A DNA stretch of 64,000 nucleotides, from contig JAPZLL010000016.1 in NCBI GenBank assembly GCA_036250225.1, positions 62,001 to 126,000 of the forward strand, written 5' to 3'. Origin of the DNA: Cercophora sp. LCS_1. Taxonomy: Eukaryota; Ascomycota; Sordariomycetes; Sordariales; Lasiosphaeriaceae. The first letter of the stretch is position 1; every line of letters begins with the position of its first letter. Below, in pieces: positions 21,948 through 32,878 of this stretch. Made by a program: the position numbers and the translations under genes. Under the pieces are notes generated by a model that ran no database searches, was not told the DNA's origin, and saw nothing but the letters and a program-made list of their open reading frames with translations.

Positions 21948-24613
21948 ATGCTTCGTGGAGCCATACCGCCGCTACCTGGGACGTCGGCCATGGAGGGGTC
22001 CTCCCACAGCCAAGGCCAATCCCCGCCGGTGAGTCAATACGGCCAAATTGAGCCTCCGTCCCTGTGAGAAACTAACAGAGTCTCTGTCAAGATATCGATT
22101 CGGCCTCGAATTACCAAGAGAGCACCCACAGTCCCCACGATCCCCGCCACGTCCCCTCCACATCCGCGGCCCGGGAACCTCGACATACCCAGTCCCATCT
22201 CTCCCTCCAGGTCTCCCACCGAGGGCTCCCCCCAGCGAGGCAGTAGACATCCTTCTCCCACCAGAGCCTCGTCCGCCAGCCCCGATGGCCACTCGCCCCG
22301 CTCGTCAATTCACCTAGAGAACGATGGCATTACCATCTTCACCGCAATCGACAGAGGCTTCACAGCAGCGGAAAGGATACACAACACAGACCACATGCAA
22401 GAGGGCCCTGTGACCGATTTTGATGGGGTTAGCACCATTCAAGGTCTCTCCCTAGGCAAGTTGTTGTGGAGATCCTGCTACCAGGGCCCTAAACAGGGTG
22501 CAAAGTCGTGGCTCCCGCTCGACAAGTTATTTGGACTGGTCAACCATGAAAATGTCCGCCAACAGCTGTCAATAGCATTGTCCGGCCGCCAGCCTGCACC
22601 ATCCAATCAGGACCTGGATCGCTACACAGAGGAGGTGTGCTCCCACCTCGAGTACATCGACCCAGCCACGAGAAAGACGCTGAGGACGTCCCGTCGATGT
22701 ATATTTGCAACTCTTGCGCTTGCAAACCAAATACATGCCGCCCCAGCCTTCGCGGATGCCGATGTATGGGACAAAGACCTACCGTTGGAGCGACACGATG
22801 ATTATCTCGTGAGCCGCGCCGATCACTCTAAGAAGATGACAATCCCGCAAGGTTGGGATTATCTTGCAATCGACTCTTTTTGCTTATATCAGCACTACAC
22901 GCTTGCCCCATTCTTCGATCTCGGGTCCAAAAATGAGGTGCCGTTCTTCGAGCTGAGCGCAGACAACCCCCTTCCCTGGGTTGAAAACCGCTACGGCGAA
23001 AGGAGACGCTTCGGTCATCACGGCACCGTCTGGAGGATCCAAGTCCACGAGGCCCACCACAATTTTCCCACTGACGACGGCGAGAACCCTTACTTTGCCG
23101 TCAAAGAGCTCACTTCCAACGATTGTGAAGGCATTGACTTCAAAAAGGAGGTCACCGCTTGGGCAAGGTCTGTCGGTGTCGCCGGACATCAGCACATCAT
23201 CCGACTATTGGCTACCTGGCATCGAAACGAATCATGGTATTTACTCTTCGGTTGGGCCGACGGAAACCTTAGCGATTACTGGATGGCTAACCCCAAGGGA
23301 AGCCGAGGCGTGGAGCCGGAGCGACACCAGAAACTGGCCCAGTGGGTTGCAGAGCAATGTCGAGGTGTTGCCAATGGCCTGGCCAAGATACACCGTGCTT
23401 CTTCACACGATAACGAACATAGCTTGGTAAACTACGGCATCCATGGCGACATCAAACCGGAAAACATACTCCGTTTCGAAGACAAGCTCGTCGAGTTCGG
23501 CCGGCTGGTCATCTGCGACTTTGGCTTCACACGGTTCTACAGCAGACGCTCTCGGTCAGCAGCCGACCTCCAAGGCCACAGCCCAACGTACCGCGCTCCC
23601 GAGCATGATACACGTGACCCAACTGACAGGCAACGTCATATCTCGCGGGCGTACGATATTTGGGGCTTGGGTTGTGTCTATTTGGAGTTTCTCACGTGGT
23701 ATCTCTTGGGATGCGAGGCGGTCAAGGAGACATTTACCGGAATGCGAACCACGGAGGATAGGGGCGAACTCATCCCTTCGGACAAATTTTTTGTCTGCGT
23801 TACCGTAGACGGGACTTCCTCCTTTGGCGTGATTGTGAAACCATGCGTCGGCAGGGTGAGTAGCCGAGCTGGCGACTTTGTCAAACTGTAAATGCTAACA
23901 GATACAAGTGGATTCGCCAACTCCGCAGCCTCGACCATTGCTCAAAGTTTTGCCACGAATTTCTCGACATTATCGAAAATGATCTTCTCGTGGTTGATCC
24001 AAAGGGAAGGCTCGACTCACATGCTCTCTCAAAACGATTAGACACCATCTTCAGCAAAACGAGCGAGAAAGAATACTGTCTTTCTGGCTGCCCTCGAGAT
24101 ATCTCGGAAGAGCCCAGATCCCCGCCTGCCAACAGAATGCCAGAGCATTTTGATTTTTCGCCACAGGCGATAGAAAGGATCAGACAGTCGAACCGCCCAA
24201 TTCCGCATGCGCGCTATGACGAGCGGGCGGGCAGGCTAGTCATTTCCCAAGACAGCAATTTGTCACGGGGAGGAAGACGCCCTCAGTCTCCGCGATCGCT
24301 CCACCAACCTTACATCTCCATGGACCATCCTCCAAGGAGACCATTGTCTCCGAAATCTGTGCATGCTCCACCGCCTCCCTCGGGAAACACCTCAACGCTG
24401 GGGGCTGCCACGCCATCGTCCACTCGAGGCAGCACTGAAGTCGATCGGCACGATGCCGAGAGCACGTGTCTGCTCCAGGACCCTGTTGAAGGGATACAGT
24501 ACAATGGTGATGTGAGGGAACCAGGGCAAGAGGAGTCTCAAGAGTCGCAGAATGGAAGCAAGTTTTATTCGAAGCTGGGGCTCGACTCTTGTTTCAGTTG
24601 CTTTCGAGGGTGA
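21948..24613 (+). CDS. Protein kinase with unrecognised N-terminal region (kinase 2)
   Basis: Exons 21948-22028, 22092-23855 and 23909-24613 give about 849 residues. A Ser/Pro-rich N-terminus leads into a region about 200 residues long that shares spaced features with kinase 1 (a W-x-L-x-LF start, F-A-x-L-x-L, an aromatic PF-F segment, PW before the glycine loop). The kinase core is complete: FGHHGTVW (about 334), FAVKEL lysine (about 365), HGDIKPEN (about 478), CDFGFTR (about 503) and YRAPE. A Ser/Pro-rich tail ends GLDSCFSCFRG, with cysteines that might be lipidated. Both introns need CAAG acceptors lying 8-14 nt after a CTAACAG; using that CAG would break the frame each time. The exact start and first exon are uncertain. 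Confidence 0.75.
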
Positions 24614-25204
24614 CATGATAGACTAATTAGATAAGTAGATACTTTAATTTTGATGTGCGACGAATTTGGGCACACAAAATTTCCTTTTTCGTATCTCGCC
24701 TACATATCGTTCTTCACCCTAATTGCCATATTTTTTGGCAGGCTGCGCCACATCATGTGAATTGCTTGAACTCTAGCCGAGAAGGCCCAGAGCTGATCCT
24801 ATATGTAAAGATGGCCAAAATGTATCTCATTTTTGACGCTAACAGTGTTGTGTATCCGTCTTCCCTTACCTGAGCTAGAGATTCTAGCCTCCAAGCCTCG
24901 CGCTTGGACCTCCTAAATACAAACCTACAAACAATCCTGTTCAATCCTGGACTTGTCAACATATCTCGATAAAACGCTACGATTCAACATAGCCCTGGAA
25001 CTAAAGACGTCAGGTTCAGCAAATGCCGTTATAGGACGGGCTGAAAGGAGGGGCCTTACAGCAGACCGCTCAACGACCAACTCTCAACGGTTCGGAGGAA
25101 TCCGAAGCCCAAGAGTAAAAAACATTATTCACGAGCACTTGCGGTATGGCATTTGTAAGTTGAGACCTTTCGCGTTATCGATACCGAGATTAAACATTCT
25201 TTAG
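24614..25204. other. Intergenic, no confident gene
   Basis: A weak frame at 25100-25156 (VKNIIHEHLRYGI) ends at a good GTAAGT donor and might be the preceding exon of the fragment at 25205, but the phases do not match. Confidence 0.3.
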
Positions 25205-25400
25205 GTATGTAGACAGATATGAGCCTTCCGATCCTCGGGATATGCGGCTGGTCAAAGGTCGTCTCGAGTGTCAGACGCACTTTGAGATCTTGAGGTTGCC
25301 AACCTTAGGATTTCAAATCCCTTTTGGGAGTTTGGCGCAGTTGGAGTGGGTTCTAGCTGCTGTCGACCGTGAACACATTGACGGTACCAGCATACGATGA
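25205..25400 (+). pseudogene. Coding-like exon fragment, unidentified
   Basis: After a CATTCTTTAG acceptor the frame reads YVDRYEPSDPRDMRLVKGRL and later PFGSLAQLEWVLAAVDREHI, then a stop at 25398. Composition and codon use look like real protein. I cannot identify the family, and no upstream exon joins in phase. It may be the last exon of a decayed gene. Confidence 0.33.
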
Positions 25401-25985
25401 TAAGCTGTCGTAAAGTATACCAGTGCATGCCCTGGTGTCAGGAACACTACACCCTGGATTCGGTGGAGGTAATGTGAGCTACAATGGCTTGATTCTATTG
25501 CTTTCTGGGGTTCTGGCTTCCAGCCAGAACCTCCTTGTTTGTAGACTTGTGAATGGTAGCAACGCTTGTGCCTTGTGTGGCTAATGTTACCAATCCACCA
25601 GAATGGTGGATTCTGGAACCTTCTCCTTGACTTCCCCTTTCTTACTGACAAGCCTGTCCCGTCGGAAAGTGCTCCTCCGGTTGCCTTCTGCAGGCAGACT
25701 CTGATGAAGCAGCCGGAAAGCCATCTGCTAGAGGAGCCCCTATCCGCCCGGGACAACACGACCAGCGAGCCTGTAGAGGCGGAATCCGTACTGGAGGGCC
25801 AATCTTCTTCTGCTCCCCATTTCAGGATACAAGCGACCTTGGAGCCTAGTTTGCCTTTGCTATCCTCATTGCATCCCCCTCAGCGCGAGTTGTGCGCCGT
25901 ACCAGGAGGCCCCGAAAAAACTATTCCAGCAAATTCGTCGCGCCATCAGGTGCGATAGCCACCCGGTAATCACGCCGCTTTATGT
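25401..25985. other. Intergenic, no supported gene
   Basis: Open frames on both strands overlap one another; none has a domain or splice logic. Confidence 0.3.
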
Positions 25986-26430
25986 ACCCTATCGTGAAGT
26001 GCAGAGACGATTGTGTGCGCAGAGAGACACTCCTGAAAGCCTTGGATGGAATTACGTTTGGCGGATCGGGCCAGTTCGGCAGCGAGTAAGACAGACTCCT
26101 TTCCCTGCGTGCTCGGAGGATTCTCTTGCTAATCACTCCACACTCACAGGACCGCAGGCCGTCGGGTTGAACACGAGGAGCTCCAACAGGGATCTTGACG
26201 AGGGCTCCTGCGTCCTAGAAGGCCAAGGGCACTTCAGACGAGATCGAGCGGATGATAAAAATCAAGGTAGCATGGAAAGTGAGAAGGGGATGGCCGAAGA
26301 AGACTAGATATCCTCTTGACGTTCCCGCCATTGCAACAGCTGTGACTCCCCTGTGATGGTCCAGTCCGAGTGGGCCCAACTGTCTTTGACCCAGAAATTC
26401 AGTCTGCGTATTCACGCGAGGTGCGATTGG
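25981..26430 (+). pseudogene. Decayed unidentified gene
   Basis: From an ATG at 25981 the frame reads CRDDCVRRETLLKALDGITF and GGSGQFGS up to a GTAAGA donor at about 26086. An acceptor near 26151 allows continuation as ETAGRRVEHEELQQGS and then a stop. Further on, other frames give SDEIERMIKIKVAWKVRRGW and WAQLSLTQKFSLRIHARCDW, each cut by stops. The succession of coding-like pieces in shifting frames is what a mutated gene leaves behind. The family is not identified. Confidence 0.35.
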
Positions 26431-27296
26431 AAAGGAAACCTTTGACCCAATCCCGGATATTCGAGTTCAACTCCGAATGGCGTTGGATTGCTGCCTAAGG
26501 AGGGCTGGATGGTACGGGGATGGACCTGGCCCCAACATCGATTGATTGGCCTTGTTATGGAGTTTACTCGCCAAGATTTGCCATCGTTTGGCTTGATTGG
26601 TCAGTCACAAAAGAATTGCAACCATTGGTAAGTGGATTCGACCAGCCCTGGTGCGTGGTCTCGTCATGTCAGAGGGCCACTCCCACAAGGTCGCGAGGGA
26701 CGCATCGCGCTCCATCATAGATGTTCAACTGTCCATTAATCTTTGTAAAGGGCTGCACACGAGGTCGTTGGACGGTGACTTGGGCACTTGAGGATTCGGG
26801 GGTAGGGGGCGCGTAACGCTTGGAATCGTGGCATGGGGGAGAAGCGTGGCACTCATTGCCGACAAACTAAATATCTTGCCGTCCGACGGGGCTACTCGAC
26901 GGACTTTGTGGTGCTATTTTGAATAGTAGCGTACTCATGGTAAACCGCCTGCGCCGATGTGGTTGAGCTCCCAGCCCCCCACTTTTTGCTTTCCCGCAGC
27001 CGCCCGAATGATTCGTGCAGAGCACGTGACAGCTGCAAGCTGAAGCTCCACGCAGCATCCCGCCTCATCCAAGGTGGAAAGCGCAACTGGCGATGACGGC
27101 GTGGGAGCTCTCCCTCGGTCGCGTGTCTCTCAATCCGCCGTTTTATCGCAGCACACAAGACGTCTCAAGCGCAGCGTAGGCCATTGCCCCATGCCCCTGT
27201 CGCAACGTTTGCGCCAACCACGCCGCTCACAGTTTTCAATCTAGCACTCGTCGCAATCCCCTCCCACAAAGCTTGTCGCGCCCCGCCAGCCCGACG
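26431..27296. other. Intergenic; promoter of FAR1-like gene at right end
   Basis: No gene supported. The long minus-strand frame crossing 27165-27692 is antisense to the FAR1-like gene and was discounted. Confidence 0.4.
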
Positions 27297-28085
27297 ATGG
27301 CTGATCCCCTCGGCATCCCCACGAGCCACCTTACGACCCTGCTGAACACGCTCGCCTCGATTGACCAGCGCCTGAGCCGCATTGAAGGCGTCCTCCGTCT
27401 CGGGGCTCCCAATGGCGCTGTCGCCCCGCCGCCTCCGCCGCCGCCGCCGCAGCCCGGACCCGTGCCCGTCGTCCTCCCACAGAATGGCGGGGCAATCATA
27501 GGCCCGGTCGCCTTCCGCGCCCTCGAGCCGCCCCCCGAGGGCTACACCATCACATCCCGGAACACAATGCAGGAGGAGCTGGATCAGTGGACCATTCCGA
27601 GGGGTTACAGCATGCGCATCGCCGGCGCCAAAGTGACGGGCAAGCGCAAGGTGCGGTGGGTGTGTTTCCGCGGCGGAGAGGCACGACACCATCGCGCCCC
27701 CGTCGATGAGTCCGTTATCCTACAGGCCAAGGCCGAGGGGCGCCGCAAGCCTACCACCGATCGCACATCGAAGAAATGCGGCTGCTTGTTCAAGTTTGAG
27801 GTTATCGAGACGACCAAGGGCTCCGACATGTGGGTGCTACACTATCCCAACGAGGAGCACAAGGTGCACAATCACGGACCTTCGGACCAGACGTCCGATC
27901 CGCGGGCTAGAAAGCTTCCCTCGTTCGTGCTCGTCGAGGTCGACCAGTGGCTGAGGGAGGGCTGGCAGGTGGCCAAGATCCAGGAGGAGCTCAAGTCGCG
28001 CGGCTTCCACAACGTGCTGAACACCGACTTGTACAACCGGAAGCGGTTGCTGAGGAAGGAGGATTCCCAGCTGCAAGAGACTTGA
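27297..28085 (+). CDS. FAR1/MULE-type zinc-finger DNA-binding domain protein
   Basis: Single exon of 262 residues starting at the ATG at 27297. A short helix with a leucine heptad (LTTLLNTLASIDQRLSRIEG) and a poly-proline stretch come first. Then follows a region with VRWVCFRGGE, TSKKCGCLFKFEV and W-L-H-Y-P-N-E-E-H..HNHGPS, the Cys/His pattern of the FAR1 (WRKY-GCM1-like) domain at the start of Mutator-like transposases. The transposase catalytic domain is absent; the protein ends in a basic helix (LYNRKRLLRKEDSQLQET). It may be a domesticated transposon-derived regulator that binds DNA in the nucleus. No terminal inverted repeats were seen around it. Confidence 0.75.
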   Translation: MADPLGIPTSHLTTLLNTLASIDQRLSRIEGVLRLGAPNGAVAPPPPPPPPQPGPVPVVLPQNGGAIIGPVAFRALEPPPEGYTITSRNTMQEELDQWTIPRGYSMRIAGAKVTGKRKVRWVCFRGGEARHHRAPVDESVILQAKAEGRRKPTTDRTSKKCGCLFKFEVIETTKGSDMWVLHYPNEEHKVHNHGPSDQTSDPRARKLPSFVLVEVDQWLREGWQVAKIQEELKSRGFHNVLNTDLYNRKRLLRKEDSQLQET

Positions 28086-28677
28086 CGGGTTGCGACGAAG
28101 GCAAGGCAACGGCCTTGGGATGCGACTTGTCACCCGCAGCCCCCCACCGCGCGGCGTCCCGCCCCGCGACGACGACGACCGACCATGATTTATGAATCCG
28201 GAGGCATTTTGTATTTGCAATTTCGAAGGAAGTTGGCCAATGCGGGCTGAAGACGATCATGATCACGACGTCCATGGAAACACGCGTTTCCGCGCTTACC
28301 ATGATTTTGGGGCACCACTTCAGACGTGTTCGGCGCCCGCAACGCGGGAAAAAAAGGAGGGGGCGCTTCACGAGGCCAGTCGACAGGGACCGAGGAAGCT
28401 GCTATTTTAGCAGCCCAAAAGAGAAGCAAGCCAACATGACGAAAACAGCCATGCTATGACTTGATGACTTGGCAAACACTGCCAGTACAATTCGCAACAA
28501 AATAGTATCCTTATTAATCCCAAAGATTCTTGCATCCCATCTTCAGCCCTAAAAATGCGGGGCACTCCACGCTGTTGTCACCAACATCCCGACATCCCGT
28601 CCTCTCCACACCAACTTGATCTCAACCCAAACTTCATCTGATCCCTCCCTTAGCCCTGCAATCTTCAACAAACCACC
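28086..28677. other. Intergenic
   Basis: No feature recognised apart from the probable promoter of the next gene. Confidence 0.4.
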
Positions 28678-29217
28678 ATGGACTCCCTTCCCGCCGTCGA
28701 GATTGTACCAACCCGTTACCCCCAATCCTGCGCATCAATTTCACTTTACCTTTTTCTCCTCCTCGATCGCTTCCTCCCCGCTCCACCAAAACTCGCACTC
28801 AGCGTCGGCTCCGGACCGGGACTTTTGGAGGCCATGTTCCTCGCAGCCTCACCTGGTCGTGTAACAGAACCTGTTTCATTTTACGGAGTTGAAGTCGCCA
28901 CGTCCGAGGGCCAGCAACCTGTCAATCGGTACCTGCCGGAACAGAACACACTCACTGTTCCCGGGACATGGGCTGTTGCTGGCGATGTGTTGGATGAGAC
29001 AGAGGGCTTATTGTTTGTGTACCCGAGGTCACCAGCTCTGATCAAGGAGTATTTGGACAAGGGGAAGGGGGTCAAGGTAGCGATCTGGATCGGGCCAAAC
29101 TGTGACATTGCGGAGATGACGGCGCCGTTGGGGAGTTGGGGAGTGGATCAGAAGGTGTGGCAGAGCGAGGAGATTCTGGAGGGTGGGGAGGCAGTTATGG
29201 TGTTCGAGAGGGAGTGA
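28678..29217 (+). CDS. Small Rossmann-like protein (degenerate methyltransferase-like)
   Basis: Single exon of 179 residues beginning at the ATG at 28678 (ACCACCATGG context). Residues about 40-55 read LALSVGSGPGLLEAMFLAAS, a strand followed by a glycine loop like SAM-binding motif I. A second strand ends in Glu (YGVEVA), as in the acidic motif II. Later strands include LLFVYPRSPALIKEYL and VKVAIWIGP, consistent with a Rossmann fold. It is shorter than usual methyltransferases and lacks a clear catalytic motif, so its function stays unknown. Similar short fungal proteins exist (general knowledge); soluble and probably cytosolic. Confidence 0.72.
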   Translation: MDSLPAVEIVPTRYPQSCASISLYLFLLLDRFLPAPPKLALSVGSGPGLLEAMFLAASPGRVTEPVSFYGVEVATSEGQQPVNRYLPEQNTLTVPGTWAVAGDVLDETEGLLFVYPRSPALIKEYLDKGKGVKVAIWIGPNCDIAEMTAPLGSWGVDQKVWQSEEILEGGEAVMVFERE

Positions 29218-29370
29218 GGTCTTTCGGCGCAGTCACAGATGGGGGGCTGGGTCAACATTGAGAGGGCAAAGTGAGGTCATAGACTTGCTGTGGCATTCCT
29301 TCCTGGATCTCTCATTACGGGCCTGGCCCAAATTCATCGACTCCGGATACCGCATTTTTCGACCACAGCC

Positions 29371-29999
29371 TCACTTCGAAGAGCCCTCGGTATCGCCCGA
29401 CTCGTCACGGTCGCCAGCTAGACCCTCATCGATCTCCTGCCGAGAAGTCCCCTTGACGGCTTCCGATCCGCTGCGGTTCTCAGCTGCACCCTTATCAGTC
29501 TCCTTCTGAGTAGTACCCTCGGGGTTTTCGTCTTCAGCGTCGCCGTACCGTCTGCGCAAACCGAGTCCAGCTGCGCCGGCCATGCAGGCTGCTCCAAGGC
29601 TCTGAACCGCACCTCCGACGGCAGCGGCTCCGGAACCACCCATCGCGGCGCTCTGAAGGGTTGCGAAGAGGCTCCCAGCGGCAACGTTTCCGATTCCAGC
29701 TTGAGCGCCCGCAGCAATAGATCCTATCGAGTGAAGTCAGTCAGCATATGTCGCTCCAGACAACAGAAAGAGGGAAGTAGGCGAGAGCGCTCGCTGAGCA
29801 TACCTCCGATAACCCCAGATGAACCGAAACCAACAGCTCCAAGAACCGGAGCGAAGACGAGAGCGGGCGCCGCAACCACCACAAGACCGCCCACAGCACA
29901 AGCGGCAGTGCCAGGGTTTTTCGCCGCGGCGGACACGGCGTTCTTTGCCGCGGCGGACACGACGTTCTTCCCCGTTGCGTTCCACCAGTTCGCGTTCAT
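29371..29999 (-). CDS. IFI6/IFI27 (ISG12)-like glycine-rich membrane protein
   Basis: Two minus-strand exons, 29999-29804 and 29723-29371, give 182 residues with a phase-1 junction inside VIGG|SIAAG. The spliced sequence GFGSSGVIGGSIAAGAQAG, followed by VAAGSLFATLQSAAMGG, matches the ISG12 core known from interferon-induced IFI6/IFI27: small-residue-rich hydrophobic helices that sit in mitochondrial or ER membranes. The N-terminus has two repeats of K-N-(V/A)-VSAAAKN before a hydrophobic segment. The tail is acidic and Ser/Thr-rich (DAEDENPEGTTQKETDK) and looks disordered. ISG12-like genes occur in many filamentous fungi with unknown role; a membrane or cell-death function is only an analogy. 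Confidence 0.85.
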
Positions 30000-31258
30000 T
30001 TTGGCAGGATGATCCGACTCTTCTGTATGATCGATAATATCGTGGGAGTGAAGGTCGTTACATTGGAGTCGATGAGAGATTCACGACCTTTGCGCGGAAA
30101 GCTGGATATAAAAGCAATGCGAACTGAATCATCCAGAAACCAGGCTTTCAGGCTCCCAGGCAGCTGCGGCAGTGTCGGGTGGGCGCATGTTGAAGGCCTC
30201 AAGGCAGGTCGCGCGGGTCGCCCATTGGTTGGCCGCATGTGTTTGCAAGCGATTGGCCCGGCACTCGCTGTTTGCTCCAGACAGATGGCTTCACGTTGTG
30301 CTTCCCTTCCCTTTTTTAGAGCCTTTAACTTATGTCTCCTTGTATTTGCCTCCTTGGGCCTATGGGCCTATTGCGACACGGTTACAACATCATTGCACGG
30401 GTATCTACTAACCACTACGGAATTCTCAATCCCCTAAACGCCACGCATGCCAACATGCCCAGACGAAAGCACGCCCTTTTCGTAGAAACATACCCCTCTT
30501 CTGTAGGAGAGGGGTAACTTTCTGCAATACCAAATTGTCCAAGAAACCGTCCAAGGAGCCGTCCAATACTAAAAAAAAAAAAAGCTATCACTTTCTTTAT
30601 CACCAACCGGTGAAACAGGCGCCCGGCAAGTAGAACCATAGGTTGCACTATAAATTATCAGCGACGAAACCACCGCCAGGCAAATGTAACCACCCATTTC
30701 ACTGCAGAGCGTCAGTTCGACTGTTCAACAACAAAACCTGCTGCGTCACAGAACCCACCTAAAGCAAACAGAGCCCCAAGCTCATGTATTCACTACGGTT
30801 TAGATAGGGGGTTGCAAATGGAGGTTGGTATTTTTGGTGGGGCTGGTATGCTTGATGGGTGGCGATATGCGTCCGGGAGGCCGGGGGCGGACAGTATTGC
30901 AGCGGGACTTGGCTTCGCAGTATTATTAGCGGGCGGCATCGCAGCGGGATTCAACACCAGAGTGGGAGCGGCTCGTTTTTGAGGTGGTTTTTTTGAGGAG
31001 TCCATGATGGCGTTCTTGGTTTGGCAGTAGAAAGTTGCATGTGATGCACCTTGCACGAAGATGGGGGCTGCGGCGGAGAAGTAATTGACCAAGAAATTCA
31101 AGTTCATCGAGGAGCCATGGATTTATCGATAACTTGAGCATTCACTTTTCGACGAATAAGGTAGAATTCGTAACTTTGAATGGAAACCTAGTACGGTTTG
31201 GTGTTGCGGCAAACGTTGAGCTTAAGTCATCGTAAGTACGGATAATCAGCGAGAGACT
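30000..31258. other. Intergenic
   Basis: The left end is the promoter of the leftward ISG12-like gene. Several 60-105-codon frames occur without domain or splice support. A 13 nt A run lies near 30571-30583. Confidence 0.4.
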
Positions 31259-31271
31259 TTAGTGTTTCCGG

Positions 31272-32106
31272 TTGTCCCAGCCAACCTGCACTCTAAGAAA
31301 AACGTCTTGGCAATGTCCAGTGGAAAGATTGCGCAACATCGCTGGCTTGAGTGAGCTGAGATTCTTTGCTACCATTAGGTTTCGAGAACGTGAAGTAGCG
31401 GCTCGGGCGTTTGAGTATGAACTCAGGAAGGCCCAAAGCTCTCGTGGCTTCAAAGACAAGATCGCGCCTCCAGCTGGTCTCCGATTGTCACTGGGTAGTA
31501 TTTGAATCGAGCCCGCATCAGGTCCCCGCACCAGCGGTCCCAACAAAAACGGCATTGACAAAGCGTTGCATTGCATGCCAAGACCTGTCAGCCCACCGGA
31601 TGGTGATGCCCTTTGGGGGCGCGGTCCTGGATGACAATCTGTCCGGAGAGGACAACGCTAACAAATGGGTGTGGAATGATTGGTTGCCAACGGGCGGCTG
31701 ACTCGGATGGTTCTTATGTGGTGATGCAACAGATGCAAGCAGAACCCGTTGGGGGTGGTGGAGGACGGCTTACTGGCATGTTGGCCGGATCCTTTAGGGG
31801 CGTTGGCCTGAGAACACATTCTTCACGTGAATATCGACCCGGTCCTATATCTTGGGATGGTGCGCCGCTCAGAATGCGGTGCCGGGGATCCCGCCAGGTC
31901 GGTTTGACTTCATTTTCTGCGAACAACTCTTTAGGTTCGCCATCAAGGACGCCATGAATCTTGACAGTTTAAACGGGCTCAGCCCCTATTCGGACGAGAA
32001 GGACCGGAATAAAGCGAATGATAAAAGCGACGTTACCGTTCTTGTTGCGCTTGGGTTGACGGTGGTGATGGGCGTCATCTTCATCTTAGCGTGGAGCCGC
32101 AGTTGA
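31272..32106 (+). pseudogene. Possible broken gene with C-terminal membrane anchor
   Basis: The last segment (about 31852-32106) encodes PGRFDFIFCEQLFRFAIKDA, then an acidic linker, and a clear C-terminal transmembrane helix (VTVLVALGLTVVMGVIFILAW) before the stop. Upstream pieces at 31272-31505 (ERLRNIAGLSELRFFATIRF) and 31600-31700 (GGAVLDDNLSGEDNANKW) also look like protein but lie in different frames. The frame into the last segment is closed by a TGA at about 31827, with no acceptor between. It could be a decayed tail-anchored accessory protein; the family is not recognised. Confidence 0.32.
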
Positions 32107-32878
32107 GTCCGGTGCGTTTGTGGGACTGTGCGGTTCGAGAACTGTGCTGACAACTTCAACTAGAAACGAGCGCTGCATGCTTGCAAATTGCTGTATGGGA
32201 GAATGCAGCAACAGGACTTTGGCAAGGGCTTTTTCTTGGTCGTTTGGATACCCCGCGCTGAAAGGTTGCGATGCAAGGACGGCAAGGCCGCCGCCATGTC
32301 TACCGACCTACTGGAGAGTTGCTGAGTGGGAACCGGGAAGAGCACCTGCCGAGGCAGCGGAACCTGGCCATTTCACCCACACACTAGGTTACGTTGAACA
32401 GAGTAGAATGTAGCGTTCAGAGGTACTTGGCGACTGCGAGGCTCGAAATCCTTGACCCTATTCTGAGCGCCCCCAGTGATCAGAAGCCGTGCGAGACAGT
32501 CAATCGCCCAGAGCGCCGCTCCTTGGCGTTCCGTGAATGTGGGATTCCTCATCCAAGACACATCAGCAGGGCAAGAACCATTCGTACCCAACTTGGTTAT
32601 TCCGTTCAACCCAATATCGGCGGCTCAACATGGATTCTGTCCGACCGACTTGACACCAACACGACCCGGGTGGTCCAGGGCCGCTAACGTTCAACGGTGC
32701 GGGCCCCGGCGCGCCGGTGCTGGCCCGGCCTCCGGCGCCCCCGCAATGGCTCGCGGCTCACCGCCTGGCAGAATCTGGTGCCCCACTAAAATTTTCAAGC
32801 TCCCGCCAAGTCGCAAGCCGAAAATCTCAGTTGCACTCTCGATGCTTCCCTTTGTAAATTGTACTGGAATCAGCAAAT
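32107..32878. other. Intergenic, ESF1 promoter
   Basis: No gene supported. The right end is the ESF1 promoter and leader. Confidence 0.4.

Noticed and set aside
27165..27692. Minus-strand frame of 175 codons
   Set aside because: Antisense to the FAR1-like gene; poly-Gly/Arg arises from the complementary Pro codons.
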